This document shows, one piece after another, positions 10,350 to 21,047 of a stretch of 64,000 nt of DNA. Both the position numbers and the translations under genes were made by a program. Under the pieces are notes generated by a model. That model worked only from the letters and a program-made list of their open reading frames with translations. It searched no databases and was not told the DNA's origin. The stretch's first letter is position 1. Each line of letters opens with the position of its first letter. This DNA comes from Cohnella rhizosphaerae (GTDB lineage Bacteria; Bacillota; Bacilli; Paenibacillales; Paenibacillaceae), in assembly GCF_029525575.1 (NCBI RefSeq), contig NZ_JAPDIA010000008.1:496001-560000 (forward strand), written 5' to 3'.

Positions 10350-12098
10350 AGCTCATCGGACGGCTTGGCCGTTTGGGAATCGCGACGAAGCAGTTTTTTT
10401 TATTTGTTTATGGTCACGCTGCTTCTTTTTATGCTACTGGCGTGGAGCAATCTGAACGAAGCGGAGGCGCTGCTCAAGGATCAGGTCACGAAGGACGCGG
10501 AATTGCTCGTGGCGAGGACGAACCAATACATCGATGCGACGCTGGACAACGTCGAGAACATCTTGCTCCTGCTCTCGACGAGACAGGATCTGCTGGAGGA
10601 AGACGGCAACGACCCGGAGGCCGTCCGAACGCTGCAAAGCTTCGCCGACTACAACAGCTCCGTCGTCCGGACGTTATACTTCGTGCGGAGCGACGGCAAG
10701 GTGTTCTCCAACACCCAGGTCAATTACGACATTATCGGCAATCCCCATCTAGAGGAGCTGTACGCGCAGGCGCTGGGCAACTACGGCTCGATCCAGGTCA
10801 GCGAGCCGTACGTATCCCCGCTGTCCGGGCGCACGCTCGCATACATGATGCCGGTCAAAGACCGGAACAACGAGGTGCGGGGCGTCATCGTCGCCGAGCT
10901 GGGACTCGATCTGCTTGTTTCCCGCATCTCCCCCCCCCTCATCTATCAATCGTTCACGCTTGTGACCGCCAGCGGAAACGTCATCAACCGGATGGAGGCC
11001 GGCGAACGGCTGCTTCCCGTCATGCCGGGCACCTATCCGCCAGAGCTGCTTCCCGATTTTACGGCCAAGCTGCCAGGCTTAAAAACCGGAGCGGACAGCA
11101 TGAACGTAAACGGCGAGCGGCTCATCGCCGTCAAATCGGCGAAAAACCGGCTCGGCTGGTCGCTTATCGCTTTTATCCCCGAGGATAGCTTTTACAAGGA
11201 TTTGCAGCCGCTCTACGGCAATTATCGCAATGCGACCGTGCTCTGGGTCGTCATCTTGCTTTTCAGCGCTCTCATGCTGTCGCGGACGCTGACCCGGCCG
11301 ATCCGCGGACTCGTGAACAAGATGGACCGGCTGCACGACTTTCAGGTCGTCTCCAAGCTGCCCGAGGACCGCCGCGACGAGATCGGCAAGCTTGCGAGCA
11401 GCTTCAACGCGATGCTGGCGCGCATCCAGCATCTGCTTCACGAGACGAAGCGCGCGGAGGAAAAAAAGAAAGAATACGAGCTCAAGATGCTGCGCAGCCA
11501 GATCGCGCCCCATTTTTTGTACAATACGCTCGCTTGCATCAGCAGCCTGGCCAAGCAGCGGAGGATCGACGACGTCCGGCAGACGATCCGGTCGCTGGTC
11601 GGCCTGCTCACCTTCAGCTTCGACAGGCAGGGCGAGTTCGTCGCCCTGGAGGAGGAGCTCGAAGGCCTCGGGATGTACATGCACATCCAGCAAGTCCGAT
11701 ACGGCGCCAAGTACGGCTGCCGGATCGAGATCGAGCCGCAGCTGCTAGAGCTGCGCCTGCTCAAGCTGACCCTGCAGCCGCTCGTCGAAAACGCGCTGTT
11801 CCACGGACTCGCGCCCAAGGGCGGAGGCACCGTCGTCGTAACGGGCGGCGTTCGCGACGGCAGGCTGCGCCTGTACGTCCGCGACGATGGCGTCGGCATG
11901 AGCCGCGACGACATTCGGGACGTGTACCGCAAGCAGGCGGCCGAACCTTCGCGGCACGCCTTTACCGGCATCGGCCTCGCGAACGTCCACGAACGCATTC
12001 GCATCCACTTTGGCGAGCCGTACGGCCTGCGCATCGGCGGACGGAAGGGCGTAGGCACGGTCGTGCGCGTGGAGCTGCCGCTATCCCAGCCTATGTAG
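10346..12098 (+). CDS. YesM-type sensor histidine kinase (frameshifted near start)
   Basis: The restored length is about 583 residues. It has a membrane helix at about 20-35, an extracytoplasmic dCache-like sensor (40-285), a second membrane helix near 293-310, HAMP (310-365), a coiled linker, the phosphorylation box LRSQIAPHFLYNTL with the acceptor histidine near 391, and an HATPase domain with N-box LVENALFHGL and glycine motifs DDGVGM and GIGLANV. T8 at 10394-10401 must lose one T; the first membrane helix is then continuous (KQFFYLFMVTLLLFMLLAW). Other long runs in this gene (A7 at 11461-11467, T6 at 11513-11518) are in frame. Confidence 0.92.
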
Positions 12099-12215
12099 GG
12101 TTGGAAAATCGAACATTTTAACGGGAATTGCGCATAACGGGCGTGGCCGAGTCTGTCATACACTGAATGCAGATAACGCTTACATTCAAGCCGAACAACC
12201 TGAAAGGAGGAAAGT

Positions 12216-13120
12216 ATGGCACTCGCCGCCTTGCGCAAATACTGGCCCTTTTATGTGATGCTGTTGCCCGGCGTAATCTTTTATCTCGTCTTCCGGTACT
12301 TTCCGATGTACGGCATGGTGATCGCGTTCAAGGATTTCTCGATCATGGACGGCATTCTGGGCAGCCCCTGGGCGAATCCCTGGTACAAACATTTCCAGAC
12401 GTTTTACGAATCGCCTTACTTCGGGGGAGCTGCTCCGGAACACGCTGCTGATCAGCCTATACAAGCTCGTCTGGGGCACCGTCCCGCCGATTCTGCTCGC
12501 CCTGTTGCTCAACGAATGCCGGATCCGCTGGCTCCGCTCCATCGTGCAAACGCTCACCTATATGCCGCACTTTTTATCGTGGGTGATCATTTTCGGCATT
12601 CTGATCGCGCTGTTCTCGCAAAACGGGGGGCATCGTGAACCGCTGGATCGTGGAGGCCGGCGGCAGCTCCTACCCGTTCCTGACGTCGACCGCTACGTTC
12701 CGCAGCGTCCTGGTCGGCTCGGAGGTGTGGCAAAATCTCGGCTGGGGCGCGATCATCTATCTCGCAGCGATCGCGGGCATCGATCCGACGCTGTACGAAG
12801 CGGCCCGGGTGGACGGCGCGAGCCGGCTGCGGATGATCTGGCATATTACGATTCCCGGCATTCGCAGCGTCATCGTCCTGCTCTTTATTTTAAAGCTCGG
12901 GCATCTGCTCGACGCCGGCTTCGATCAGATTTACATTCTCTACAACATCCAGGTGTACCCGGTCGCCGACATCTTGGACACTTGGGTATACCGGACCGGC
13001 TTGCAGCAGCTGAATTTCAGCCTCGCCTCCGCCGTCGGGCTGTTTAAATCGCTGATCGGCATGGCGCTCGTCCTGTTTGCCAACAACGTGGCCAAGAGAT
13101 GGGGGGAAGGGATATGGTAA
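12216..13120 (+). CDS. LplB/YteP-type ABC sugar permease (frameshifted twice)
   Basis: First inner-membrane subunit of a carbohydrate ABC importer of the CUT1 type. The restored product has about 300 residues and six membrane helices; the opening YWPFYVMLLPGVIFYLVFRYFPMYG and the EAA loop DPTLYEAARVDGASRLRMIWHITIPGI are characteristic, as is the ending GEGIW. AAAGGAGGAAAG precedes the ATG. Breaks: G5 at 12423-12427 (gives YFGELLRNTLLIS) and G6 at 12625-12630 (gives QNGGIVNRW). A third run, G6 at 13101-13106, is in the right frame. It overlaps the next permease by seven bases. No ATPase is encoded nearby, as is usual when a shared MsmX-like ATPase is used. Confidence 0.9.
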
Positions 13121-13974
13121 AGGGCTTGGAAGACCGGCTGTTCAACGTCTTCGTCTACGCCGTGCTCGTCTTTTGCGCCCTGCTGGCCATCTTCCCGATC
13201 CTGTACGTCGTCTCCGTATCGATCACGCCTTTCGGAGAGGTGCTTCGCAACGGCGGGTTTATTCTCATTCCGAGGGACGTCACGTTGTCGGCCTACAGGA
13301 CGCTGCTGACGCAGTCGAATCTGCCGCAGGCGTTTAAAATCACAGTGCTCATCACCGTCGTCGGCACCGCGGTCAACCTGATATTGACGGGACTGATGGC
13401 GTACCCGCTCAGCCGCAAAAATTTGCCGGGCCGCCGGATATTCCTGCTCATGATCGTGTTCACGCTGATTTTCAGCGGCGGCCTCATTCCGACCTACCTG
13501 ATCGTCAAGTCCGTCGGGCTGATCGATTCCATCTGGGCGATGATTTTGCCGAACGCGATATGGAGCTTTAATGTCCTGATCATGAAAAGCTTTTTCGAGG
13601 GCCTGCCCGAGGAGTTGTTCGAATCCGCCCGCATCGACGGGGCGAAGGAATTCCGCATCCTGTTTCAAATCGTGACGCCGCTGTCGGTTCCCGTGATCAT
13701 GACGATCGGTTTGTTTTACCTCGTCGGCCACTGGAACGAGTTTTTCCAGGCGATCTTCTACGTGACCGACCGGACGCTGTTTCCGCTTCAGGTGATCGTG
13801 CGCGAGATTCTCATGCAGAGCCAGCAGACGCTCGAAAACGCCGACAATATCACGCCCACCCAGACGCTGCAAATGGCCGCCGTCATGATCGCCAGCCTGC
13901 CGGTGCTCGTCGTCTATCCGTTTATCCAGAAATACTTTACCAAAGGCATGCTGCTCGGTTCGATCAAAGGGTGA
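13114..13974 (+). CDS. YtcP/LplC-type ABC sugar permease
   Basis: Second CUT1 permease subunit, intact, 286 residues, six membrane helices. The EAA loop reads EELFESARIDGAKEFRILFQIVTPLSVPVI, and the ending MLLGSIKG is the classic end of this family. ATG 13114 is chosen over upstream alternatives because GGGGAAGGG stands just before it and it overlaps the stop of the first permease (ATGGTAA). With the preceding permease and the following lipoprotein it forms a complete importer apart from the ATPase. Together with the YesMN pair it suggests uptake of plant-derived oligosaccharides (inference). Confidence 0.95.
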   Translation: MVKGLEDRLFNVFVYAVLVFCALLAIFPILYVVSVSITPFGEVLRNGGFILIPRDVTLSAYRTLLTQSNLPQAFKITVLITVVGTAVNLILTGLMAYPLSRKNLPGRRIFLLMIVFTLIFSGGLIPTYLIVKSVGLIDSIWAMILPNAIWSFNVLIMKSFFEGLPEELFESARIDGAKEFRILFQIVTPLSVPVIMTIGLFYLVGHWNEFFQAIFYVTDRTLFPLQVIVREILMQSQQTLENADNITPTQTLQMAAVMIASLPVLVVYPFIQKYFTKGMLLGSIKG

Positions 13975-14061
13975 TTCGATTAAAGGGTGAATTGGCCCGC
14001 GGACGGCCATAGGCCGGACGATAGAAGGCCGCTCCAATACAGGGTATGAAAGGGGTACGCC

Positions 14062-15644
14062 ATGTCCTCGAATTCGATCAAACGAACGTCCGCGCTCCTC
14101 ATGTCAGTCGCGCTGCTCGGCGCCGTCGTCTCAGGCTGCGGCAACGGAGGCGGCAACGAGGCCTCCTCGTCGCCATCCGGCTCGTCTTCGGCTTCGTCGC
14201 CGGCCGGCACGGAGACCAATACGCCGCAAGCGAGCGCCGAATCCGGCAAAAAAAATCAAGCTGGAGGTCATCGAGACCGGCAACAATCTGCCCGCTCCGG
14301 ACCAGGACGTCATCAAGAAGGAGCTTGACAAAGCGCTTAACGTCGACTTTAACCTGACCGTCTACGCCTCGGGCGACGACTACAAAAACCAACTAAACGT
14401 CCGGATGGCCTCCGGCAACTTCCCGGATCTGTTCGCGCTCGACCGGCAGCAGCTGATCGAATTTTCCAAGCAGGGCTTGCTTCTGGATTTGACGCCCTAT
14501 ATGGACCGTCTGAAGCAGGCGACCGATTTTATCGGCGAGGAAAACGTGAAGAAGGGGGCGGTCGACGGGAAAATATTCGCGATCTCCAAAAGCTCGCAAA
14601 TTCCTTACAATACGTACTTCATCCGCAAGGACTGGCTCGACAATCTGAAGCTGGAGGTGCCGAAAACGATTGAAGACCTGAAGGCCGTCGCCGTCGCCTT
14701 CACGAACGACGATCCGGACCAGAACGGCAAGAAGGATACGTTCGGCCTGACGGGGGGCCGAGCTGAACGGGGCATTCGCGCCGGTATTCGGCGCCTTCGG
14801 CGTCGGCACGCCGGGCACGGTCTACGAGAAGGACGGCAAGCTCGTGAACGCGCTGTACGACCCGGCCATGAAGGATGCGCTCACCTTCATCAAGGACATG
14901 ATCGCGACGGGCGCCGTCGATCCGGAGCTGCTCGCCAACACGGCGCTGCAGCATCAGGAGAAGGCGTTCAAGGGCCAGGCCGGCATCGTCTGGATCGACT
15001 GGCCGAACATGACGAAGGAAAACATGATCGAGCAGATCAAAGCCGTCAATCCGAAGGCGGAATGGATTCAGATCGAGCCCCCGGCGGGCCCGGCCGGGAA
15101 GTTCGACGGCTCCTGGGAGATCGGCAATACGCCGGGACGGTACGCGATTCCGAAGGCGCTCGAGAAGGATCCGGAGAAGCTGCAGCGCGTATTCGATCTG
15201 TTGAACTACGTGTCCGATCCGAAGACCGGATCGCTGCTCGTGCAGTTCGGCGTCGAAGGCACGCACTTCACGAAGGACGGCGACAAAATCGTCATGACGG
15301 ATAAGGCGGGCGAAGTCGGCTATTCGTGGCTGTACCAGTTCACCGGCCGTCCGGAACTGTCCTATTTGCAGACGAAATTCGTGCCGCAGGCCGAATTTAT
15401 CAAGTTCGCGGGCGACCAGCCGCGCATTCAGACGCTGAATGGCTTCGTCGATCTGCCGGAGGGCTACGTCGCCTCCGACGCGGACCGGTATATCAAGGAG
15501 GAGCTGGCGAAGTTCGCGTACGGGCAGCGGGATTTGGGCGAATACGACAAGTTCCTGAAAACGCTCGAAACGACGATGAAGTATAAGCTGTTCATGGACG
15601 CGGCCGAGAAGCAGCTTACCGCGCTCGGCTACGGAAGCAAATAA
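14062..15644 (+). CDS. Extracellular sugar-binding lipoprotein, LplA-like (frameshifted twice)
   Basis: Solute receptor of the adjacent importer. The restored protein has about 526 residues: lipoprotein signal with lipobox VSGC near residue 24, a Ser/Ala/Gly-rich linker, then a family 1 solute-binding fold (FPDLFALDRQQLIEFSKQG, YNTYFIRKDWLDNLKL, and DPDQNGKKDTFGL, the calcium-like loop frequent in this group). Breaks: A8 at 14248-14255 (gives GKKIKLEVIETG) and G6 at 14752-14757 (gives GLTGAELNGAFAPVFGAFGVG). GAAAGGGG precedes the ATG. The gene lies 87 bases after the second permease. Confidence 0.9.
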
Positions 15645-15666
15645 AAAGAACGGAGGTGCAGGCGAA

Positions 15667-16482
15667 GTGAGCAACGAGACCGACCGCATGCAACTGGACA
15701 TACCGGCGCTGAAAAAGCAGTTCGAGGAGCAAGGCTACCTGCAGCTGACCGGCGTATTAAGCGAGGATCGGGTGCGGCGGCTGAACGAGGCGGTTGACGC
15801 CGTTTTGGCGGAGGAAGAGGAGAGTCTGTCCTACAATATTTATAACAGCGTGGAGCGTCACCCTGAATTTCTGTCGCTGATCGACGAGCCGACGGTGCTG
15901 CCGCTGGTCGTGAATCTGCTCGGGTACAACATTCAGCTTCATATCTCGCATCTGACGGTGAGGAAGCCGAATCCCGAGCTGAAAAAGACGACGACGAACA
16001 GCTTTATCGATTGGCACCAGGACGGTCCGCATCCGCAGTTTCCGAAGACGAACGGACTGACCGCGATGTACTATATTAAGGCCTGCTACGTGCTGAGCGA
16101 CATGTCGGAGCCGAACCGCGGCAATACGAAGCTCATCCCGGGCAGTCACAGAAAGCCCTTTAACCCGAACCAAACCGACGTCAACGTCGCGCTCGCGGAC
16201 GAACTGCAACTGTGCGGCAAGCCGGGAGACGTATTCCTGTTCGCGCAAAACGTCTGGCACGCCGGCGCGCCGAATACGTCATCGTTTACCCGACGGCAGC
16301 TGTTCATGGGCTACAGTCCGCTCTGGATGCGGCCGATCGATTACCATCAAGCTTCCGCGAAGCTGCTCAAAGGCGCGGACCCGATCCGGCGACAGCTGCT
16401 CGGAGACATCAGCGACGACAAGTTCAAATACTACGTCCCGCAACAATCCATGGTGCCGCTCAAGGCGCTGTACCAGGTCTGA
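15667..16482 (+). CDS. Phytanoyl-CoA dioxygenase (PhyH)-family Fe(II)/2-oxoglutarate enzyme
   Basis: A 271-residue cytoplasmic protein of the PhyH family, which hydroxylates small molecules using iron and 2-oxoglutarate. The iron triad is visible: WHQDGPH (His-x-Asp near residue 117-119) and the distal histidine in NVWHAGAPN near residue 199; the 2-oxoglutarate arginine fits SSFTRRQLFMGY. The GTG start has ACGGAGGTG nine bases upstream and lies 22 bases after the binding-protein gene, so it is probably co-transcribed with the sugar importer. The substrate is unknown; in such clusters a sugar or aglycone is plausible (inference). Intact. Confidence 0.88.
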   Translation: MSNETDRMQLDIPALKKQFEEQGYLQLTGVLSEDRVRRLNEAVDAVLAEEEESLSYNIYNSVERHPEFLSLIDEPTVLPLVVNLLGYNIQLHISHLTVRKPNPELKKTTTNSFIDWHQDGPHPQFPKTNGLTAMYYIKACYVLSDMSEPNRGNTKLIPGSHRKPFNPNQTDVNVALADELQLCGKPGDVFLFAQNVWHAGAPNTSSFTRRQLFMGYSPLWMRPIDYHQASAKLLKGADPIRRQLLGDISDDKFKYYVPQQSMVPLKALYQV

Positions 16483-16510
16483 ATTGGAATCTCACGCTGT
16501 TTAATCCGCG

Positions 16511-16554
16511 GAAAGCACTGCAGACGAATCCCGTCTACGGTGCTTTCTTTTTTT
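16511..16554 (+). terminator. Rho-independent terminator after the sugar importer operon
   Basis: GAAAGCAC pairs with GTGCTTTC; the inner arm CAGACG pairs with CGTCT; a T run follows. Confidence 0.88.
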
Positions 16555-16592
16555 ATCGAATAGGCAAACGACCATAAGGAGGCGAATACACC

Positions 16593-19138
16593 TTGGAAAC
16601 CCGGCATCCGTTTTGTTTTTGGCCGCTCCTCCTGGCTTTCGTATTGGCAGCCGCATGGCTTGTTCCGGCCGCTCGCGCGCATGGCGAACAACCGGGGGGC
16701 TTTGCTGCGAACCGGCAACTATTATTTCAGTCTCGCGCCGAACGCGGGCAGCTCCCCGGACTACAACGCGACGGGGATCGTGTCCGCCCAGACGGGCAAG
16801 CTGCTCGACGGGTCGACGACGACGTATGCGGGATGGATGGGTAACGGCAGCTTGCCCGGCACGGTGCAGGTCGTATTCGATCTGCTAAAGGACTATCCGC
16901 TCGACCGGATCAACGTCGTCATGAATTCTCCGAACAGCTACTGGGGCTTTAAGGAGATGACCGTCAAATATCGTTCCGAGGCAAATACGGACTACTACTA
17001 TTTGGCGGGCAAGCATGTCCGAACCGGGACCGCGCTCAATTACGCCGTCGAATTTCCGCTGCACGACGCCGTCGCCCGGTTTATCGTCATCGACATGAAG
17101 CGGTCGCATGCGTATCAGCACATTCCACTGAGCGAGGTACAGATTTACCGGGGCGTCGGAGACGAAGGGACGAACCCCGGGCCGGCGCTGACCGCTTCCG
17201 AGCTGCAGGCGGAAATGAAAAAGGACGGCCTGATGGCGGACCGGTACGGACAATGGATTTACGAGGATTGGCCGGGTAAAGTGACGACGGACACGCAGCT
17301 GCAGCAGGAGTATGCGACGGAAGCCGCCGCGCTCGCGGGCGTCGAGCTGGATTCGAACGTCTACGATCCGTACGGCGGGCTTAAAGCGATGGGGCAGCAG
17401 ACCGCCAGCGGTTACTTCAGGCTTCAGCAGATCGACGGCATTTGGTGGTTTATTACGCCGGACGGGTACCCCTTTATATTAAAGGGCGTGGATACCGCCA
17501 GCATCTGGGAGTGGGGCTACGGGACGCCGCTCAAGAAGACGGACGGCACGCCGCGAAGGGTGTTCGAGGAGCTCCCCGACCCGAACGTCTATGCAGAAGC
17601 GTATTCCAATGACGCCAACGGCGAGCGGGTCAGCTTTTTTGACGGCCAATATTATGAAAAAATACGGCAGCGATTATGAAGCGAAATGGGAGGACATCAC
17701 GAAAAAGCGGCTCATCGATTGGGGGTTCAACGCGTTCAGCAAGTGGTCGAAGCCCAATACAGTGACGTTTCCTTATATCATGGTGCTGCAGGACCCGCCG
17801 ACGCTAAGCAGAATCGATTGGACGTACGACGTGTTCGATCCGCAGGCCGAATCGATCATCGAGGCTTCGCTTCAGCCGCAGCTTGAAGCGGCGGCGAGCG
17901 ATCCGTGGCTCATCGGCTACACGTACGACAACGAAGCGGGCTGGAGCTCCGACATCGTCGCGAAGGTGCTGGCCTTCGGCGCCGAGTCGCCCGCGAAGGG
18001 AAGCTTCGTCGACCTGTTCGCGGAGCGGCATAACGGGAATCTTGCGGAGGCCAATCAAATTTTGGGAACGAACGCGGCTTCTTTCGAAGCTTTGAAAGCG
18101 GTTCCGATTTCGCTGTCCAAAGTGCCCGCCGCAGACGTATCGGCTTATATCCAGCTGGCGTCCAGAACGTTTTATTCCACGATCAGCACGATTATCGACC
18201 GCTACGATACGAACCATTTGTTGCTCGGCTCGTCGATCGTGCCTACCTGGCGCACGAGCCTCGATTGGGATGCGGCGTCGATGGAATTCGTAGACGCATT
18301 CTCGGTCGACAACTATACGAACGATCCGAATTGGATCGCGCGGTACCAGGCGTTCGGCAAACCGCTGCTTAATCTCGAGTACACGTTCAGCACGACCGAG
18401 CACGGTCTGTCCGCAGTAAACGGAGCGACGCACGTTCCAACCGTCGCGGACCGCGGGCTCCGCTACAAGGCGTTCACGGAAGGGCAGCTGGGCAACCCGC
18501 TGTTCGTCGGCTCCGGGTGGTTTTCCTACTACGATCAAGCCGTAACCGGTAGGAAGGACGGCGAAAATTTCAACATCGGCCTGCTCAACCAGCAGGATCA
18601 GCCGTATGCCGATATGATCGCGGTCATGAAAACGACCAATGCCGGCCTTGAGGCCGTTCACGCGGATGCCGAAGTTCCGACGGAGCCGGAGGAGCCGTTG
18701 GACATCATCGTCGACAATCGGGACGCCGAATTTGCCGCAGACGCGGGCTGGGTGACCAGCACCTACTCCGCAGCTCGCTTCGGCGCAGACTACGTCCACA
18801 GCAATAAATTGGCGAACAAGCAGGCGACGTGGACGCCGAACGTCACGGTCCCGGGAGAGTACAACGTCTATATGGTGTGGAACGCTAGCGCGGACCGCGC
18901 CGCCTCCGCGAGCCTGGAGATCGGGTACGACGGCGGGATCGATACGACCAAGACGGTGAATCAGAAGACGAACGGCAATCTATGGGTGTTCATCGGTACC
19001 TATCCGTTCGAAGCCGGGACGAATCAATATGTAAAAATCAAGTCGACTTCCACAACAGAGTATACGATCGCAGACGCCGTAAAATTCTCGTTAGCTTCCG
19101 CGGATCCGTTCGGCGCCACGCATGCGAGATCCAACTAA
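16593..19138 (+). CDS. Large secreted glycoside hydrolase-like protein with discoidin-like and golvesin-type domains (frameshifted twice)
   Basis: The restored protein has about 847 residues. It has a signal peptide (1-28, ending ARAHG), a discoidin/F5-8-like domain (about 35-165, sugar-binding by family), a TIM-barrel-like region (about 190-660) opening with IDGIWWFITPDGYPFILKGVD, as in agarase-like hydrolases, and a C-terminal golvesin/xanthan-lyase-type beta domain (about 695-845; GWVTSTYSAARFGADYVH, ATWTPNVTVPGEYNVYMVW, IADAVKFS). TTG 16593 is the start, with AAGGAGG upstream. Breaks: G6 at 16694-16699 (joins the signal peptide to GALLRTGNYYFS) and most likely A6 at 17657-17662 (gives YYEKYGSDYEAKW), though T6 at 17635-17640 could serve. 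The substrate is not known. Confidence 0.82.
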
Positions 19139-19188
19139 AGTCGGAGCAAGCGGAGGAGCGAGGCAACGAAGCCGCCAAGTACGGGATT

Positions 19189-19285
19189 TTGAAACCGTAC
19201 GATCAATCGGTGTCCGCGCTCTCCGGCAAAAAAAATGACGGCCGAGCAAGCCGACATTTTGCGGAAATGGGCGAAGGCGCTATAA
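19189..19285 (+). other. Possible small ORF of about 31 residues interrupted at an A8 run
   Basis: If A8 at 19228-19235 loses one A, a frame reads KPYDQSVSALSGKKMTAEQ and ends ILRKWAKAL at TAA 19283, directly before a terminator. The composition is protein-like, but there is no well-spaced ribosome site for the TTG start used here, and the frame is also open upstream. It could be the end of a lost gene. I do not recognise it. Confidence 0.28.
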
Positions 19286-19300
19286 GCGCAGCAGGAAGGA

Positions 19301-19329
19301 GCGGCCGGATGACGAACCGGCTGCTTTTT
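19301..19329 (+). terminator. Rho-independent terminator
   Basis: GCGGCCGG pairs with CCGGCTGC (one G-T pair) around an eight-base loop, followed by TTTTT. Confidence 0.75.
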
Positions 19330-19462
19330 CGTCGCATAAGCAAGTTGCGTTGCCGCCCATTCCCTACAATTGTCGGAAGTGCCTTCGGAGAGCGTATATG
19401 TCCTCCTGCCGCGTTTGAACGATATCCCCGTGCGTCAGGTTGAAGACGTGCTTATTCGGATA

Positions 19463-19660
19463 GGCAGGACGGCGAATCGCTCTCGGTAGGCAGGACGGCG
19501 AGTCGTTCCAAGGAGAGAGGACGGCAAGTCGTTCTAGGGAGAGGGGACGGCAAGTCGTTCCAGGGAGAAAGGACGGCGAGTCGTTCCAGGGAGAAAGGAC
19601 GGCGAGTCGCTCTACGGATACAGGACGAAGAAGCTCTCTCGGTAGGCAGGACGGGACTAG
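19463..19660. repeat. Tandem array of 26-bp degenerate repeats (seven units plus a partial eighth)
   Basis: Seven units start at 19463, 19489, 19515, 19541, 19567, 19593 and 19619, each exactly 26 bases long; a partial unit starts at 19645. The core is AGGACGGCRAGTCGTTCYAG with a variable six-base end. Units 5 and 6 are nearly identical and the outer ones diverge. There are no unique spacers, so this is not CRISPR. Three units make 78 bases, so a reading frame on the minus strand repeats every 26 residues; I consider that a by-product. The rest of 19330-19759 shows no gene. Confidence 0.9.
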
Positions 19661-19759
19661 AAAACCGTCTTCCGTAGGGCGGGAGCTAAGCAGGGCGCCG
19701 GATCTTTCATGCGGAGTTGAAACAGAGGGCAAGGGTAAGAAGGGAGACTTATTTATCGT

Positions 19760-20704
19760 TCATCCGGCACCGCGTTCATGTCGCGCATGACCCCTATATC
19801 GCCACATTAACGGACGAATGCCCGATCTAGTGCCTACCAGACCTCGATATGTAATTTTACGATACGAGCCGCAGCATTCGATAAGATCGGCAAGCAGCGC
19901 GGAGCGGGAAGATAGGCGAAATCCGAACTCGTTCAAATAAGCTTGCAGATGCTTGGGGCCGATCCCGCCGAACGTCCAGGATAGCCACCGTACAGCGTCC
20001 CGCCAAGCGAGATGGAGCGCCGTGCGTCCATGATGGCCGCTCGGGAGCATCGTAGCAGATCCTGCTGCGAGCCCGCCAGCGACATGTTTTTGTACAAAAC
20101 GCTCTGCTGCTTCTTCGCCGTCGGTCACGTCTCTTCCGGCCATATCGTCCCCTTCGGGTCCGTCGACCGCTTTTATTTTGAGCTGGACAAGCTGTCCGGT
20201 CTCGTCGATGGAGGCGCCTGCCATGACCGGCTGGGGCTTCAGCGTCCCTTGGGCGTTGGGGCCGCCAAGCTGACGTTGGTATTCGTAGCCGTAATATTCG
20301 CCAAGGAGTTGAACGGCCCCGTCGAGCGGGCGGTCCCGATCCCACTGGCCAATGGCGTGACGCAGCTTATGATTGATCAGCCACGCGGTCTTATAAGTTA
20401 CCTGAATCAGTTCGGCCAGAAGCTTGGCGCTGATGCCGATCTGCATCAGGTACATCGCTTGGAACCACTTCGTTAGCGGCGTGCGCGAGCCTTCAAGCAC
20501 CGTGCCGGCCGTCAGCGAGGTCTGATGGCGGCAGCAGCGACATTCAAAAAGCCGCCGGTTGCGTGACGACACCCCATAGTAGCAGGGATGCGCGCAGCGG
20601 GGACAGCGGAAGCCGTGCGGCCATTTTGCAGCGAAAAGAGCGCCCTCGCAGTCGTCCTCCTTATAGACGGGCAAAGAATCCCGTATCGAAATACGGCTGG
20701 GCAT
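19760..20704 (-). mobile_element. IS1595-like transposase with N-terminal zinc ribbon
   Basis: A 314-residue protein with an N-terminal zinc-ribbon (CPRCAHPCYYGV and FECRCCRHQTSLTAGT, four cysteines in two CxxC pairs) and the TLTKW-like helix region (RTPLTKWFQAMYLM) that introduces the ISXO2/IS1595-type transposase domain. After that the sequence is short and diverged, and I could not place a full DDE triad. ATG 20704 is chosen because GGAGGG lies ten bases upstream; the longer open frame to 20980 has no support. Terminal inverted repeats were not found by eye, so the limits of the element are unknown. The 343 bases upstream to the next gene hold no gene. Confidence 0.72.
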
Positions 20705-20998
20705 GGCGATCCCTCCGATTAGAACGTATGTTCCTATTTTAACAAAAGCCGGATGGATGGTAAAGCGATTTTTTAAAGAAAGGGTATTTTTAATCGGAGC
20801 ATCGGGGAAGGGGAGGTGGCGGCATTGGACGCGAAGCGAGTAAAACCTTTGACATTCGCCGAAATTGCCCATCCTTGCCGAAGGGGATATCGTTAAAACG
20901 TCGCGGAGACAGGTATATGTCTCCATCACAAGCTCACTTGGGAAGCTCGAAGCCCCGGCGCGATGGCTGAGGTCAAGCAAGACACGCGTATGACAAAA

Positions 20999-21025
20999 TA
21001 GAGCGGAACCGTCCGCTCTTTTTTT
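20999..21025. terminator. Terminator hairpin downstream of the araC gene
   Basis: AGAGCGGA pairs with TCCGCTCT around ACCG-like loop bases, with a T7 run on the plus strand and an A-T rich tail on the minus strand. It can end the minus-strand araC transcript. Confidence 0.7.
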
Positions 21026-21047
21026 GCCGCTTCCCCTTGCTGCAGAC

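Noticed and set aside
19463..19660. CRISPR array
   Set aside because: Units are contiguous, with no unique spacers, and there are no cas genes nearby.
19364..19732. Minus-strand frame with a 26-residue protein repeat
   Set aside because: The repeat follows from three 26-bp DNA units per frame cycle; there is no ribosome site or domain.
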